NCBI GenBank assembly: GCA_902362775.1
Contig: CABIXV010000007.1
Span: forward strand, 62,001-126,000
Length of the DNA stretch: 64,000 nucleotides
Direction of reading: 5' to 3'
DNA from: Clostridiales bacterium
Lineage (GTDB): Bacteria; Bacillota; Clostridia; Oscillospirales; Oscillospiraceae
The notes under the pieces were generated by a model. That model was not told the DNA's origin. It saw only the letters and a list, made by a program, of their open reading frames with translations, and did not search any database. Shown here piece after piece: positions 32,032 through 40,634 of this stretch. Position 1 is the first letter of the stretch, and every line of letters starts with the position of its first letter. The translations under genes were made by a program, and so were the position numbers.

Positions 32032-33384
32032 TTAAGCCGTCCGGGACAGAAGCTTTTCCTGCCGGAGGACACGGAGAAGAAAGAGAAGGGAGAGAATGGC
32101 GGTGAGTACTCCGGTAGAGGTGGAGATGAGCCACACCCCATCCAGCCCCAGGGCGCCGGGCAGTACAAGCAGGGACAGGAGGGGGAAGACAAGAGTCCGG
32201 CTGAACGCCAGGACCAGGGAAAGCCCCGGTCGATTCAGGGCGGTAAAGAAGGAGCTGAGGCAGGTGCTCACCCACCCAAGGAGATAGGACAAGGAGAAGA
32301 GCTCCATGGCCCGCAGGGTCATGTCCAGCAGAGCTGAGTCCTCCTCCTTGAGGAACAGGGGGATGACCTGTTCGCCTCCGAGCTGCATCCAGACCAGCAC
32401 AGCCAGGGAGATAGTAGCCGCCGCCGTCAGGACTCGCTTCTCCAGGGCGAACATACGGGTACGGCTGCCGGCACCATAGTTATAGCTGATGGCGGGCTGC
32501 ATGGAGTCGGCCATGCCGAAAAGGAGGGCGCCGACGATGCTGTCCACATACATCACGATGGAAAAGGCGCTTACCGCCGGGGTGCCGGCCAGATGGAGCA
32601 GTACACTGTTGAGGATGACCATGAGCACCGAGCCGGCGATGCTGGAGAAGAATTCTGAGCTGCCATTTGCCAGCAGGGCAGCCAGCTGATGGAGAGGTAC
32701 CCGGCCCCGGACAAAGCGTAGGGGCAGTTTTTTTCGTAGGAAGGGGAGCAGGCCAAGGACTGTGCCCAGGGCCATCCCAATGCAGGAAGCCAGGGCCGCC
32801 CCGGCCACTCCCCAACGGAAGACAATAAGGAATAGAGCGTCCAGTACAATGTTCACAAGGGAGGTGAACACATTGATTCCCATGCTGTACCGGACCCGGC
32901 CGCAGATGCGCAGATAGTTGTCCAATGCGAAAAAGAGCATGATAAAGGGGGCCAGCAGAGCATAGACCCGCAGGTAATCCACTGCCATAGCGGTGACCTG
33001 ACGCTCCGCGCCCATGAGTGCCACTGCGGGCCCGGCCAAGAAGAAACCCGCCGCTCCGATTAGAAGAGAGAGCAGAAGGATGAGCTTGGAGCAGAAGCTG
33101 AAAATACGGCTGGCCTCCTCGGACTTCTGCTCCCCCAGGCGAATCGCAATCTGGACCGAAGAGCCCACGGCTACCAGATCGATCAGGGCAAAGCTGATTA
33201 AAAGCAGGGGCATGACTAGGTTAACGGCGGCCAGGGCGTCGGCCCCAACATAGCGGCCCACAAAGATGCCGTCCACTACTGTATAGAGCGAGGTGACCGC
33301 CATGCTGACCATACTGGGCAGAGCACATCGGAAAAAGAGCCGGGTAGGGGAAAGGGTGATAAAAATACGTTCTTGCTGTGTCAT
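32032..33384 (-). CDS. MATE-family multidrug efflux transporter
   Basis: A 450-residue, 12-helix cation-coupled exporter. Two homologous halves can be seen: PSMVSMAVTSLYTVVDGIFVGRYVGADALAAVNLVMP at the N-terminus and AFSIVMYVDSIVGALLFGMADSMQPAISYNYGAG in the second half, both typical of the DinF/NorM group. It begins one base after the marR stop, with AAAGGA inside the end of that gene, so the two are translationally close. Regulation by the MarR protein is likely; the exported drug is unknown. Confidence 0.92.
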   Translation of the reverse strand: MTQQERIFITLSPTRLFFRCALPSMVSMAVTSLYTVVDGIFVGRYVGADALAAVNLVMPLLLISFALIDLVAVGSSVQIAIRLGEQKSEEASRIFSFCSKLILLLSLLIGAAGFFLAGPAVALMGAERQVTAMAVDYLRVYALLAPFIMLFFALDNYLRICGRVRYSMGINVFTSLVNIVLDALFLIVFRWGVAGAALASCIGMALGTVLGLLPFLRKKLPLRFVRGRVPLHQLAALLANGSSEFFSSIAGSVLMVILNSVLLHLAGTPAVSAFSIVMYVDSIVGALLFGMADSMQPAISYNYGAGSRTRMFALEKRVLTAAATISLAVLVWMQLGGEQVIPLFLKEEDSALLDMTLRAMELFSLSYLLGWVSTCLSSFFTALNRPGLSLVLAFSRTLVFPLLSLLVLPGALGLDGVWLISTSTGVLTAILSLLFLLRVLRQEKLLSRTA

Positions 33385-33385
33385 A

Positions 33386-33820
33386 TTAAAGATCCTTTTG
33401 ATACTCCTTGCTGAATATGTCTAAAATCGCGCAGAACAGGTCAATTTCATCCTGGGAGTAGGCGGCCTCCACCTGACGAGCCGCACGCTCCAGCGGACGG
33501 TCATAGGCTTTTAGCGCCAAGGCGGCCGGCCCGGTAACTGACAAGTAGCTGACACGCCGATCCTCCTCGCTCCGGGTTTTGGTTACCAGGCCCAGCTTGA
33601 CCAGTTCCCCGACTTTGATGGTGGCTGCCGCGCGAGAGATGTGCAGGGTGTCTGCCAAGGTGGTGACAGTGCACACGCCCAGGGCCTGCTGATAGGAGAT
33701 GACATCCAAATACATGATGCTGTTATAGGACAACTCACCTCCTCCAGTCTTGTTTACTTGGCGCAGGTCACTGACGGTAGAGTCATAATAAAATCTGCAC
33801 AGACTGTCACGCAGATCCAT
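33386..33820 (-). CDS. MarR-family transcriptional regulator
   Basis: A 144-residue winged-helix regulator. The recognition part is VTTLADTLHISRAAATIKVGELVKLGLVTKTRSEEDRRVSYLSVT, with the DxRxxxL-like wing EDRRVSYLS. It heads the operon with the MATE exporter, an arrangement usual for drug-responsive repressors that autoregulate. RBS GGGGGTG. The AT-rich palindrome at 33856-33869 is its probable operator. Confidence 0.92.
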   Translation of the reverse strand: MDLRDSLCRFYYDSTVSDLRQVNKTGGGELSYNSIMYLDVISYQQALGVCTVTTLADTLHISRAAATIKVGELVKLGLVTKTRSEEDRRVSYLSVTGPAALALKAYDRPLERAARQVEAAYSQDEIDLFCAILDIFSKEYQKDL

Positions 33821-33855
33821 AAAACAAGCACCCCCCTTTTTTTGATAGTTAACCG

Positions 33856-33907
33856 AATTTAATTAAATTTGCTTAATCAATATAACAGAGGATTACAATA
33901 TTGTCAA
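33856..33907 (-). promoter_or_regulatory. Promoter and palindromic operator of marR-MATE
   Basis: On the minus strand TTGACA (33907-33902) and TATATT (33884-33879) are separated by 17 bases. The perfect palindrome AATTTAATTAAATT (33856-33869) lies just downstream, in the start-site region. Confidence 0.75.
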
Positions 33908-33938
33908 GGAGGAAAGAGAGGGATTCTAAGAAGTGAAA

Positions 33939-33967
33939 ACTCCGTCCAGGCATCGCCTGGACGGAGT
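33939..33967 (-). terminator. Terminator of pyk
   Basis: ACTCCGTCCAGGC and its perfect complement around ATC; the minus strand continues TTTTCACTTC. Confidence 0.88.
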
Positions 33968-33998
33968 AGATGTACAGGAGGGGGAAGGAAAGATATAC

Positions 33999-35429
33999 TC
34001 ACAGATCCTCCCCGCTGATGACTTGTGCCTTAATCAGATTGGTGGAGCCGCTCTTGCCCAGGGGTACCCCGGCGGTGATCACGACCGTGTCCCCAGCCTG
34101 GACCAGCCGTTCCTTCAGAGCCACCTCGGCGGACAGAGAGAAGATGCGGTCGGTGGAGTTGACCTCTCCGGTGAGGAAGGGGATGACACCCCAGCAGATG
34201 TTTAGCTGGCGGCGCACCTTCTCATGCATGGTCAGGGCGGCCACGGGGCAGGAGGGGCGGAACCGACAGATCATCCGGGCGGTACGGCCGGAGTTGGTGG
34301 CCGCCAGGATGGCCTTGGCGTCCAAGTCCTTGGCGGTCAAACAGCAGGTGTGAGTGATGGCGTCGTTAATGTTGCTGGCCGGGACCACCCTCTGCTTTTG
34401 GAAGTGGCGCCAGTAGTCAATGGAGGCCTCCGCCTCCTCCACAATGCCTGTCATAGCTGTGAGGGCCTCCACCGGATATTTGCCCCCAGCAGTCTCGCCG
34501 GACAGCATGACGCAGCTTGTGCCGTCAAATACGGCGTTGGCCACGTCGGACACCTCTGCCCGGGTGGGCCGGGGGTTGCGCATCATGGAATCCAGCATCT
34601 GGGTGGCGGTGATGACAGGCTTGCCTGCCTGAAGGCCCTTGCGGATGATTTTCTTCTGAAGGATGGGCACCTTGGCGGCGGGGATCTCTACGCCCAAATC
34701 GCCCCGGGCCACCATAATGCCGTCGGCGGCGGCCAGGATCTCGTCGATGTTGTCTACGCCCTCCTGGTTCTCAATCTTGGCGATGATCTTCACACTTTCC
34801 CCGCCACAGTCCTGAAGGACCTGGCGGACCGCCTCAACATCGCTGGCCTGACGGACAAAGGAGGCAGCGATAAAGTCAAAGTCATTCTCCACCCCGAATC
34901 GGATGTCTGCCACATCCTTCTCGGTCAGGGCGGGCAGATGGATATGGACGCCGGGGATATTGATGGACTTATTGGCGGATAAAGTACCACCGTTCTCCAC
35001 TGTGCAGACGATGTCCTCACCCCGGATCTCATCAACCCGGATGGCCACTAGGCCGTCGTCAATGAGGATCTCCTGGCCGGGGGCCACCTCCTGGTGGAGC
35101 TTGGGATAGCTGACAGAAACATGCGTCTGGTCCCCCACCTCCTCCCGTGTGGTCAGAGTGAAGGTATCCCCCGCCTCCAGGGAAATGGACTTGGTGTCGA
35201 AGTTGCGGATGCGGATCTCCGGCCCTTTGGTGTCCAAAATTGTGGCCACCGGGCGGCCCATAGCGTCACGGACAGCCTTGAGCAGACTAAGCCGCTCCAG
35301 GTGCTCCGGGTGGCTGCCGTGGGAGAAGTTGAACCGGGCCGCGTCCATTCCGGAGCGGATCAGGGTGCGAATCATATCCTCGCTGTCCACCGCGGGGCCC
35401 AGGGTGCAGATGATCTTTGTTTTTCTCAT
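33999..35429 (-). CDS. pyk: Pyruvate kinase
   Basis: The glycolytic enzyme that transfers phosphate from PEP to ADP. The 476-residue protein has the N-terminal KTKIICTLGPAVDSEDMIRTLI, the B domain, the signature IIAKIENQEGVDNIDEIL with the catalytic lysine, MVARGDLGVEIP and PVITATQMLDSMMRNPRPTRAEVSDVANAVFDG. It ends after the standard C domain (GSTNLIKAQVI) and lacks the extra PEP-utilising domain seen in many Bacillus enzymes. It is a single gene with its own terminator. Confidence 0.97.
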   Translation of the reverse strand: MRKTKIICTLGPAVDSEDMIRTLIRSGMDAARFNFSHGSHPEHLERLSLLKAVRDAMGRPVATILDTKGPEIRIRNFDTKSISLEAGDTFTLTTREEVGDQTHVSVSYPKLHQEVAPGQEILIDDGLVAIRVDEIRGEDIVCTVENGGTLSANKSINIPGVHIHLPALTEKDVADIRFGVENDFDFIAASFVRQASDVEAVRQVLQDCGGESVKIIAKIENQEGVDNIDEILAAADGIMVARGDLGVEIPAAKVPILQKKIIRKGLQAGKPVITATQMLDSMMRNPRPTRAEVSDVANAVFDGTSCVMLSGETAGGKYPVEALTAMTGIVEEAEASIDYWRHFQKQRVVPASNINDAITHTCCLTAKDLDAKAILAATNSGRTARMICRFRPSCPVAALTMHEKVRRQLNICWGVIPFLTGEVNSTDRIFSLSAEVALKERLVQAGDTVVITAGVPLGKSGSTNLIKAQVISGEDL

Positions 35430-35608
35430 ATTGATTTCCTCCTGTGGGAATCAAACTGTTCAGACTTCGTACATCCCTATCATACAGGAAAAGAGGGGCT
35501 TTGAACAGGGGGCAATTCCATGAAATTATGTCCTCTCCAAGACCAAAAATCCGACAAATGGGAGGGGGGCTATCCGAATGGTGAACGGACGCAGAAGGTA
35601 TGAAAAGA

Positions 35609-35634
35609 CCCCCTCCCGCTTAGGCGGAAGGGGG
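35609..35634 (-). terminator. Terminator of the aminotransferase gene
   Basis: CCCCCTCCCGC pairs with GCGGAAGGGGG with one mismatch; TCTTTTC follows on the minus strand. Confidence 0.75.
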
Positions 35635-35642
35635 CAGTCATT

Positions 35643-36824
35643 TTATAGATAGGAGTCAGCCAGAGCCTTGAATTTCGGCAGGGCCCGCTGGATCATCTCG
35701 GTCTGGACACAGTAGGCGATGCGCACATGGCCGGGGGCGCCGAAGCCGGAGCCGGGGACCAGCAGCAGGTCGAACTTCTTGGCCCGCTCGCTGAAAGCCA
35801 GATCATCGGGCTCCAGGGACCGGGGGAAGAGGTAGAAAGCGCCGCCGGGCTGGGCTACATGGTACCCCATCTCCCGCAGGGAGGAGGTGAGCAGCCGGCA
35901 GTTCTCCTCGTACACCTTCAAATCAGAGGTCATATCGCAGCACAGAGAGGTCACCTGCTGGAACAGGCTGGGAGCGTTCACATAGCCCAGGGAGCGGCCC
36001 GCCCCGGCCACGGCGGCGTAGACCTCGGCAGAGTCGGTGATGTCACCGGGGACCAGCACATAGCCCAGCCGTTCGCCGGGGAGGGACAGGGACTTGGAGA
36101 AGGAGTAGCACACGATGGTGTCCCGGTAGATGTGAGGGACCCAGGGGACCTCGAAGCCCTGGAATACAATTTCACGATAGGGCTCGTCAGAGATGAGGTA
36201 GATGGGGTGTCCGTACTCCTGACTCTTGGCGGTGAGGACGGCGGCCAGCCGCTCCAGGGTGTCCTTGGAGTAGACTACGCCGGAGGGATTGTTGGGGGTG
36301 TTGACCACCACGCCCTTGGTGTGGGGGCCGACAGCCTTTTCAAAGGCCTCAAAGTCAATCTGGAAGTGGTCGATCTCCGGGGGAATGAGTACCATTTTGG
36401 CCCCCGCGCCTTCAATGAATACCTTATATTCGGGGAAATAGGGGGCAAATACGATAAACTCGTCCTCGGGGCAGGTCAGTCCGCCGAAGACACAGCAGAG
36501 AGAGGCGGCCGCCCCTACGGTGATATAGAGCTGGTCGGCGGTGTAGCTGGCCCCAAAACGGCGGTTCAGGGAGTCGGCGAATCGCTGGCGGGCCTGTGCG
36601 TCGCCCTGGGCACTGGTGTAGCAGTGGATCAGTTCGGGCTGTTCCCGCAGAATGCGGATGGCGGTCTCGTTGACCGCGTCGGGGGCGGGAACGCTGGGAT
36701 TGCCCAGCGAGAAATCAAAGACGTTTTCAGGGCCGACAACAGCGGCCCGCTGCTTGCCGTACTCAAACAGCTCACGGATCACAGACCGGGCGGTGCCCAG
36801 TCCAAGCATACGTTCAGAAACCAC
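35643..36824 (-). CDS. PLP-dependent aminotransferase, class I/II
   Basis: A 393-residue fold-type I aminotransferase related to aspartate aminotransferase. VFDFSLGNPSVPAPD near the N-terminus, VVVNTPNNPSGVVYSKDTLE, LISDEPYREIVF and the PLP lysine in CYSFSKSLSLPGERLGY (about residue 230) are all present, as is the carboxylate-binding arginine in HVRIAYC. I start at GTG 36824 with AAGGAGG upstream; the open frame extends further but has no RBS. Substrate is not fixed by sequence; aspartate, alanine or an aromatic amino acid are candidates. It is monocistronic. Confidence 0.9.
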   Translation of the reverse strand: MVSERMLGLGTARSVIRELFEYGKQRAAVVGPENVFDFSLGNPSVPAPDAVNETAIRILREQPELIHCYTSAQGDAQARQRFADSLNRRFGASYTADQLYITVGAAASLCCVFGGLTCPEDEFIVFAPYFPEYKVFIEGAGAKMVLIPPEIDHFQIDFEAFEKAVGPHTKGVVVNTPNNPSGVVYSKDTLERLAAVLTAKSQEYGHPIYLISDEPYREIVFQGFEVPWVPHIYRDTIVCYSFSKSLSLPGERLGYVLVPGDITDSAEVYAAVAGAGRSLGYVNAPSLFQQVTSLCCDMTSDLKVYEENCRLLTSSLREMGYHVAQPGGAFYLFPRSLEPDDLAFSERAKKFDLLLVPGSGFGAPGHVRIAYCVQTEMIQRALPKFKALADSYL

Positions 36825-36882
36825 GGGGATGACCTCCTTATGAAAAATCGGGAAAAAAGAACAGGAACGGACCTGCTTGTCC

Positions 36883-36911
36883 ATTATACCACGGCAATTT
36901 ATCAGCGTAAA
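36883..36911 (-). promoter_or_regulatory. Promoter of the aminotransferase gene
   Basis: On the minus strand TTTACG (36911-36906) and TATAAT (36888-36883) with a 17-base spacer. Confidence 0.6.
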
Positions 36912-36988
36912 GCGGCAATTTTGAGTCAGAGGGAAGAAAAAGAGGGGAAGTTCGATGACAAGAGGGGCAAAATCAGCCACGCCTCGCC

Positions 36989-37017
36989 TTTACAAACGGA
37001 GAATGGGGGGCTATAAT
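36989..37017 (+). promoter_or_regulatory. Promoter of the enzyme I-like/DUF1847 genes
   Basis: TTTACA at 36989-36994 and TATAAT at 37012-37017 with 17 bases between; the start codon follows 37 bases later. Confidence 0.65.
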
Positions 37018-37053
37018 CAAAGAAATACCAGTGGAGAACGGGGAGGTGAGGGC

Positions 37054-37815
37054 ATGCTGGAGTTGACTGGAAGATCCATCGCAGAGCAGATCGCCATTGG
37101 ACAACTGCACTTTTACCGGCGTGAGCCCCCTGTGTTAGCCCCCCGCTCTCAACGCGGCCCCCAAGAGGAACTGGAGCGATTCCAACAAGGACAGAGACAG
37201 GCCGTACTGCAGTTGGCTGCCCTCTACGACCGTGCCTTTGCCGAGGTGGGGGAGGAAACAGCCTCTATTTTTGCCATCCACGCTATGCTGCTGGAGGATG
37301 AGGACCTTGTCCGAACCATAACGGACATGATACAAAGGGAGGGGGCCACGGCAGAATATGCTGTCAAGGCGGCGGGGGATGCTCTGGCCGCCGCCTTTGG
37401 AGCGATGGACAGCCCCTATATGCGGGCCAGATCGGTGGATATGAGGGACATCTCCCGCAGAATGCTCCGGGCGCTGCTGGGTCGCCGGCCAAAGGCACCC
37501 TTGACCCGGCCGGGGACCATCCTGGTCTGTGAGGAGTTTTTCCCCAGCGAGGTGATGGAGTTGGACCGCCGCCGGCTGGTGGGACTGGCGGCTATGCGGG
37601 GAAATGAGGACAGCCATACCGCCCACCTGCTGCGGGCCTATCACATCCCAGGCATGATTGAGCTGGACCTGTCCCCGGACCTGGAGTGGGAGGGACAGAT
37701 CGGCCTGATGGACGGATTTGACAACAAGCTGTATTTGGACCCGGACCGGGAATTGATGGAGAAACTCCGCCTGAGGTATCAGGAGCGGGGTTGCCCCGTG
37801 GGTTGCGGGACATAG
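37054..37815 (+). CDS. Short PTS enzyme I-like protein lacking the PEP-binding barrel
   Basis: A 253-residue protein that corresponds to only the N-terminal half of phosphotransferase enzyme I. Residues about 30-140 resemble the HPr-binding helical domain (EELERFQQGQRQAVLQLAALYDRAF, ASIFAIHAMLLEDEDLV), and 150-230 the phosphohistidine domain, with H188 in DSHTAHLLRAYHIPGM at the position of the active-site histidine. The C-terminal TIM barrel that binds PEP is absent, and the frame ends cleanly at TAG. The histidine loop reads NEDSHTAHL rather than GGxTSHTAI. RBS GGGGAGGTGAG. It could relay or accept phosphate but cannot use PEP alone. Confidence 0.8.
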   Translation: MLELTGRSIAEQIAIGQLHFYRREPPVLAPRSQRGPQEELERFQQGQRQAVLQLAALYDRAFAEVGEETASIFAIHAMLLEDEDLVRTITDMIQREGATAEYAVKAAGDALAAAFGAMDSPYMRARSVDMRDISRRMLRALLGRRPKAPLTRPGTILVCEEFFPSEVMELDRRRLVGLAAMRGNEDSHTAHLLRAYHIPGMIELDLSPDLEWEGQIGLMDGFDNKLYLDPDRELMEKLRLRYQERGCPVGCGT

Positions 37816-37840
37816 AAAGAAAAGAGAGGGGAGCGTACAC

Positions 37841-38488
37841 ATGGAGCGGGAGAAGAAGCGGAGGTTGAGCTGTACGGACTGCGGCCTGTACAACTGTCGA
37901 AACCGGGGGGAACAGTACCCGGAATTCTGTTTGACCACCGGATGTGTGGAGGCGGGGGAAACCGCTGAGTTGGACCAGATTTATGGCGGCGACACCATAG
38001 ACGGGAAAATGGCTCGGGCCGCCGCCCAAATCGAGGGGCGGTATTACTGTACCAAGACCCGTGTAGAAGAAACCGTCCTGTTTATCAAGGAGATCGGGGC
38101 CAAAAAGGTGGGGATCGCCACTTGTTTTGGACTGATTAACGAAGCTAAGATCTTTGCCAAAATCTTGCAGAAAAACGGAATTGAGTATGTCAGTGTGGTG
38201 TGTAAGGTAGGGGGAGAGGACAAGGCGAATATGGGGCTAGCCCCTGAGGACACCATCTGCAAGGGGGCCCATCCGGAGACCATGTGCAACCCCATCCTCC
38301 AGGCACGGGTGCTCAACCGGGAAAAAACGGATCTGAATATCGCTATCGGCTTGTGTGTAGGCCATGACGCCCTGTTCAGCAAGTATTCTGACGCGCCGGT
38401 GACTACCCTCATCGCTAAGGACAGGGTGCTGGGCCATAACCCGGTGGCCGCTCTGTACAGCGGGTACTATAAAAAACTTTATGAGTGA
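37841..38488 (+). CDS. DUF1847 cysteine-rich protein
   Basis: A 215-residue protein of the DUF1847 family, common in anaerobic Firmicutes and archaea. The N-terminal cysteines C11, C14, C19, C30 and C35 look like a metal or Fe-S site, and further cysteines lie in CFGLINEAK, VVCKVGGEDK, DTICKGAHPETMCNP and GLCVGHD. The second half resembles an alpha/beta domain. The function is unknown. It begins 25 bases after the enzyme I-like gene and is probably cotranscribed with it. Confidence 0.88.
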   Translation: MEREKKRRLSCTDCGLYNCRNRGEQYPEFCLTTGCVEAGETAELDQIYGGDTIDGKMARAAAQIEGRYYCTKTRVEETVLFIKEIGAKKVGIATCFGLINEAKIFAKILQKNGIEYVSVVCKVGGEDKANMGLAPEDTICKGAHPETMCNPILQARVLNREKTDLNIAIGLCVGHDALFSKYSDAPVTTLIAKDRVLGHNPVAALYSGYYKKLYE

Positions 38489-38529
38489 ATCGATCCAGGG
38501 ATGCCGTGGGATGATTTGAGGAACCAGAC

Positions 38530-39396
38530 TTGAAGGTGCTGTTTGAAAGAATAAACGGTGGCGCGGACTGCCTGGATAGACGTTTGGAGCAAGTACAGTT
38601 CCTGACAGGAAATTCCTTGAAAATGATCGCTGTTATGGCGATGGTTATTGACCACACCTGCAAAATCGTCCTTCAGTGGCTCTTATCAAATTACTGGGGC
38701 GTAATGGTGGATACCGGGAAACTATCCTGGGAGCAGTTTGAGAAAATTGATTATTTCATTCGATTTGATCTGCAGAGCATAGGTACAATTGCGTTTCCGC
38801 TGTTTTGCTTTTTGCTGGCAGAGGGTTTCCAACATACTAGAAACAAGAAGCGATATATTGGGTTAATGCTTGTATTTGCGCTAATCTCCGAAATACCTTT
38901 TGATATAGGATTTTTTAGCAGATATTCGCTTATGGAGGGTACATTTCCGTTTTATTTAAAATATCAAAATGTATTTTTCACTTTGTTTTTAGGCTTATTG
39001 ACATTAGCGTGTCTCGAAAGATGCTCGTGCAAATCACAGGTGCGCACTGATAAAATTAAGTCAGTGGTTTTGCAAGTTGTCAGTGTGGCGCTTTTTTCTG
39101 TAATTGCTGAACTGATACGCTGTGATTACGGGATACAGGGGATCCTGTTCATATCCGCGTTCTACGTCTGCCGCAGCCATCGGGTCTATCAAGTGCTGCT
39201 GTTCCTTCTGGCATATATGGGGGCGACTGGAAATCAGCCGACTATGTGCATCCTTTTTACCTGTCTGCTCATTTTACTCTATAACGGCAGGCGGGGGAAA
39301 CTGAAATTGAAGCGCTTTTTTTACGTATTCTATCCGCTGCACATTACGATTTTGTACCTATTCCGATTGCTCTTGGAAAAGTCGATGATAACCTGA
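38530..39396 (+). CDS. TraX-family membrane protein, AT-rich
   Basis: A 288-residue polytopic protein of the TraX family: NSLKMIAVMAMVIDHTCKIV, IGTIAFPLFCFLLAEGFQHTRNKKRY, DYGIQGILFISAFYV and RFFYVFYPLHITILYLFRLLL. It starts at TTG behind GAGGA. Its base composition is visibly more AT-rich than every neighbour, with many A/T-ending codons, which suggests recent transfer. It is about 50 residues longer than the TraX gene at 24863, with an extra hydrophilic loop (KLSWEQFEKIDYF) after the first helix. The role is unknown. Confidence 0.85.
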   Translation: MKVLFERINGGADCLDRRLEQVQFLTGNSLKMIAVMAMVIDHTCKIVLQWLLSNYWGVMVDTGKLSWEQFEKIDYFIRFDLQSIGTIAFPLFCFLLAEGFQHTRNKKRYIGLMLVFALISEIPFDIGFFSRYSLMEGTFPFYLKYQNVFFTLFLGLLTLACLERCSCKSQVRTDKIKSVVLQVVSVALFSVIAELIRCDYGIQGILFISAFYVCRSHRVYQVLLFLLAYMGATGNQPTMCILFTCLLILLYNGRRGKLKLKRFFYVFYPLHITILYLFRLLLEKSMIT

Positions 39397-39533
39397 TCGC
39401 GCGATTTTGATTTGCCGGGGCACTGGCCCCCTGAAAAAACCTGTGCTGCGCATAACAAAGTCCTCCGTATGAATTCGATCATGCGGGGGACTCAGTTTGT
39501 TAAGCGATAATTCTGTAAGAGCGCAGACTATTG

Positions 39534-40622
39534 TTATCGAATCGGCATAGGGCAGACGGGGCAGAAAGTATGCACCTGTTCCTGGCCGTTGAGGATACGC
39601 AGAGCGCCCAGGGCCAGGGCCTCCATCTCGTTTTCTCCGGGGATGACCACCACCCGGCACAGGTTGTGGAGATAGTCGATAACCATGCTGGTGAGCTTTT
39701 TGGAGTTGGCCAGCCCCCCAGTGAGGATGACCGCGTCGATCAGCTCATGGAAGCAGCCCAGCATGATTCCAACGCCCTTGGCGATCTGGAGGGCTTGGGC
39801 CTGGTAGACCAGGGCCGCCCACTCATCCCCGTCCTCGATACGGCGCTCCACCTCCCGGCAGTCATGGGTGCCCAGCAGGGCGGACATCCCACCCTCCCCC
39901 CGAAGCTTTTTCAGCATCTGGGCCTTGGTGTACTTGCCCGAGTAGCACAGATCCACCACATACAGCATATTCAAACTGCCCGCCCGGTCCGGGGAAAAGG
40001 GGCCGGCGTCGTCGGACACAGAGTCGATGATGCGCCCGTGGCTGTGTGCGGAAATGGAAATTCCACCCCCCAAATGGGCCACGACCAAATTCATATCCTC
40101 GTATTTCCGGCCCATGGCCTGGGCGTATTTGTGGCTGGTGGCTCTGGCGTTGAGGACGTGGCAGAAGCTGGTGCGGGTGACCTCCTTAAAGCCAGTGACA
40201 CGGGCCTCCGGGGGCAGCTCATCACTGGTGACCGCGTCGTAGATATAGGCGGGGATGCGCAGCGGTTCAGCAAATTCCCGGGCCATCAATCCACCCAGGT
40301 TGGAGGCGTGGTCAAACACTGTGTGGTGGAGCAGGCAGTCGGTCAAGTTGTCATCCACCACATAGCCGCCGGCCACGATATTAGGAATGATGCCGCCCCG
40401 CCCTACCACAGCGGAAAGCTGCGTCAGGTCAAAGCCCTCCTGGGCCAGCCAGCTTCGGACCAGGGCCACCCGGTAGTCTAACTGGTCGTTGAGGGCAGGA
40501 TAGGGGGACAGGTCCTGGTTGGTGTGCCCGATGCTTTTGAGCATCAACGGGTGCTCATCCTCGTAGACAGCGGCCTTGGTGCTGGTGGAGCCTGGGTTGA
40601 GGACTAAGATCTTGTGGGACAT
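39534..40622 (-). CDS. buk: Butyrate kinase
   Basis: The last enzyme of the kinase route of butyrate formation: butyryl phosphate plus ADP gives butyrate plus ATP. The 362-residue protein has the acetokinase-family opening ILVLNPGSTSTKAAVYEDE, AVVGRGGIIPNIVAGGY, NLVVAHLGGGISISAHSHGRIIDS and DAVILTGGLANSKKL. RBS TAGGAGG. It follows ptb by 12 bases, so the two form the classical ptb-buk operon. Branched-chain acyl phosphates are possible alternative substrates. Confidence 0.96.
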   Translation of the reverse strand: MSHKILVLNPGSTSTKAAVYEDEHPLMLKSIGHTNQDLSPYPALNDQLDYRVALVRSWLAQEGFDLTQLSAVVGRGGIIPNIVAGGYVVDDNLTDCLLHHTVFDHASNLGGLMAREFAEPLRIPAYIYDAVTSDELPPEARVTGFKEVTRTSFCHVLNARATSHKYAQAMGRKYEDMNLVVAHLGGGISISAHSHGRIIDSVSDDAGPFSPDRAGSLNMLYVVDLCYSGKYTKAQMLKKLRGEGGMSALLGTHDCREVERRIEDGDEWAALVYQAQALQIAKGVGIMLGCFHELIDAVILTGGLANSKKLTSMVIDYLHNLCRVVVIPGENEMEALALGALRILNGQEQVHTFCPVCPMPIR

Positions 40623-40634
40623 GTCAGCTTCCTC

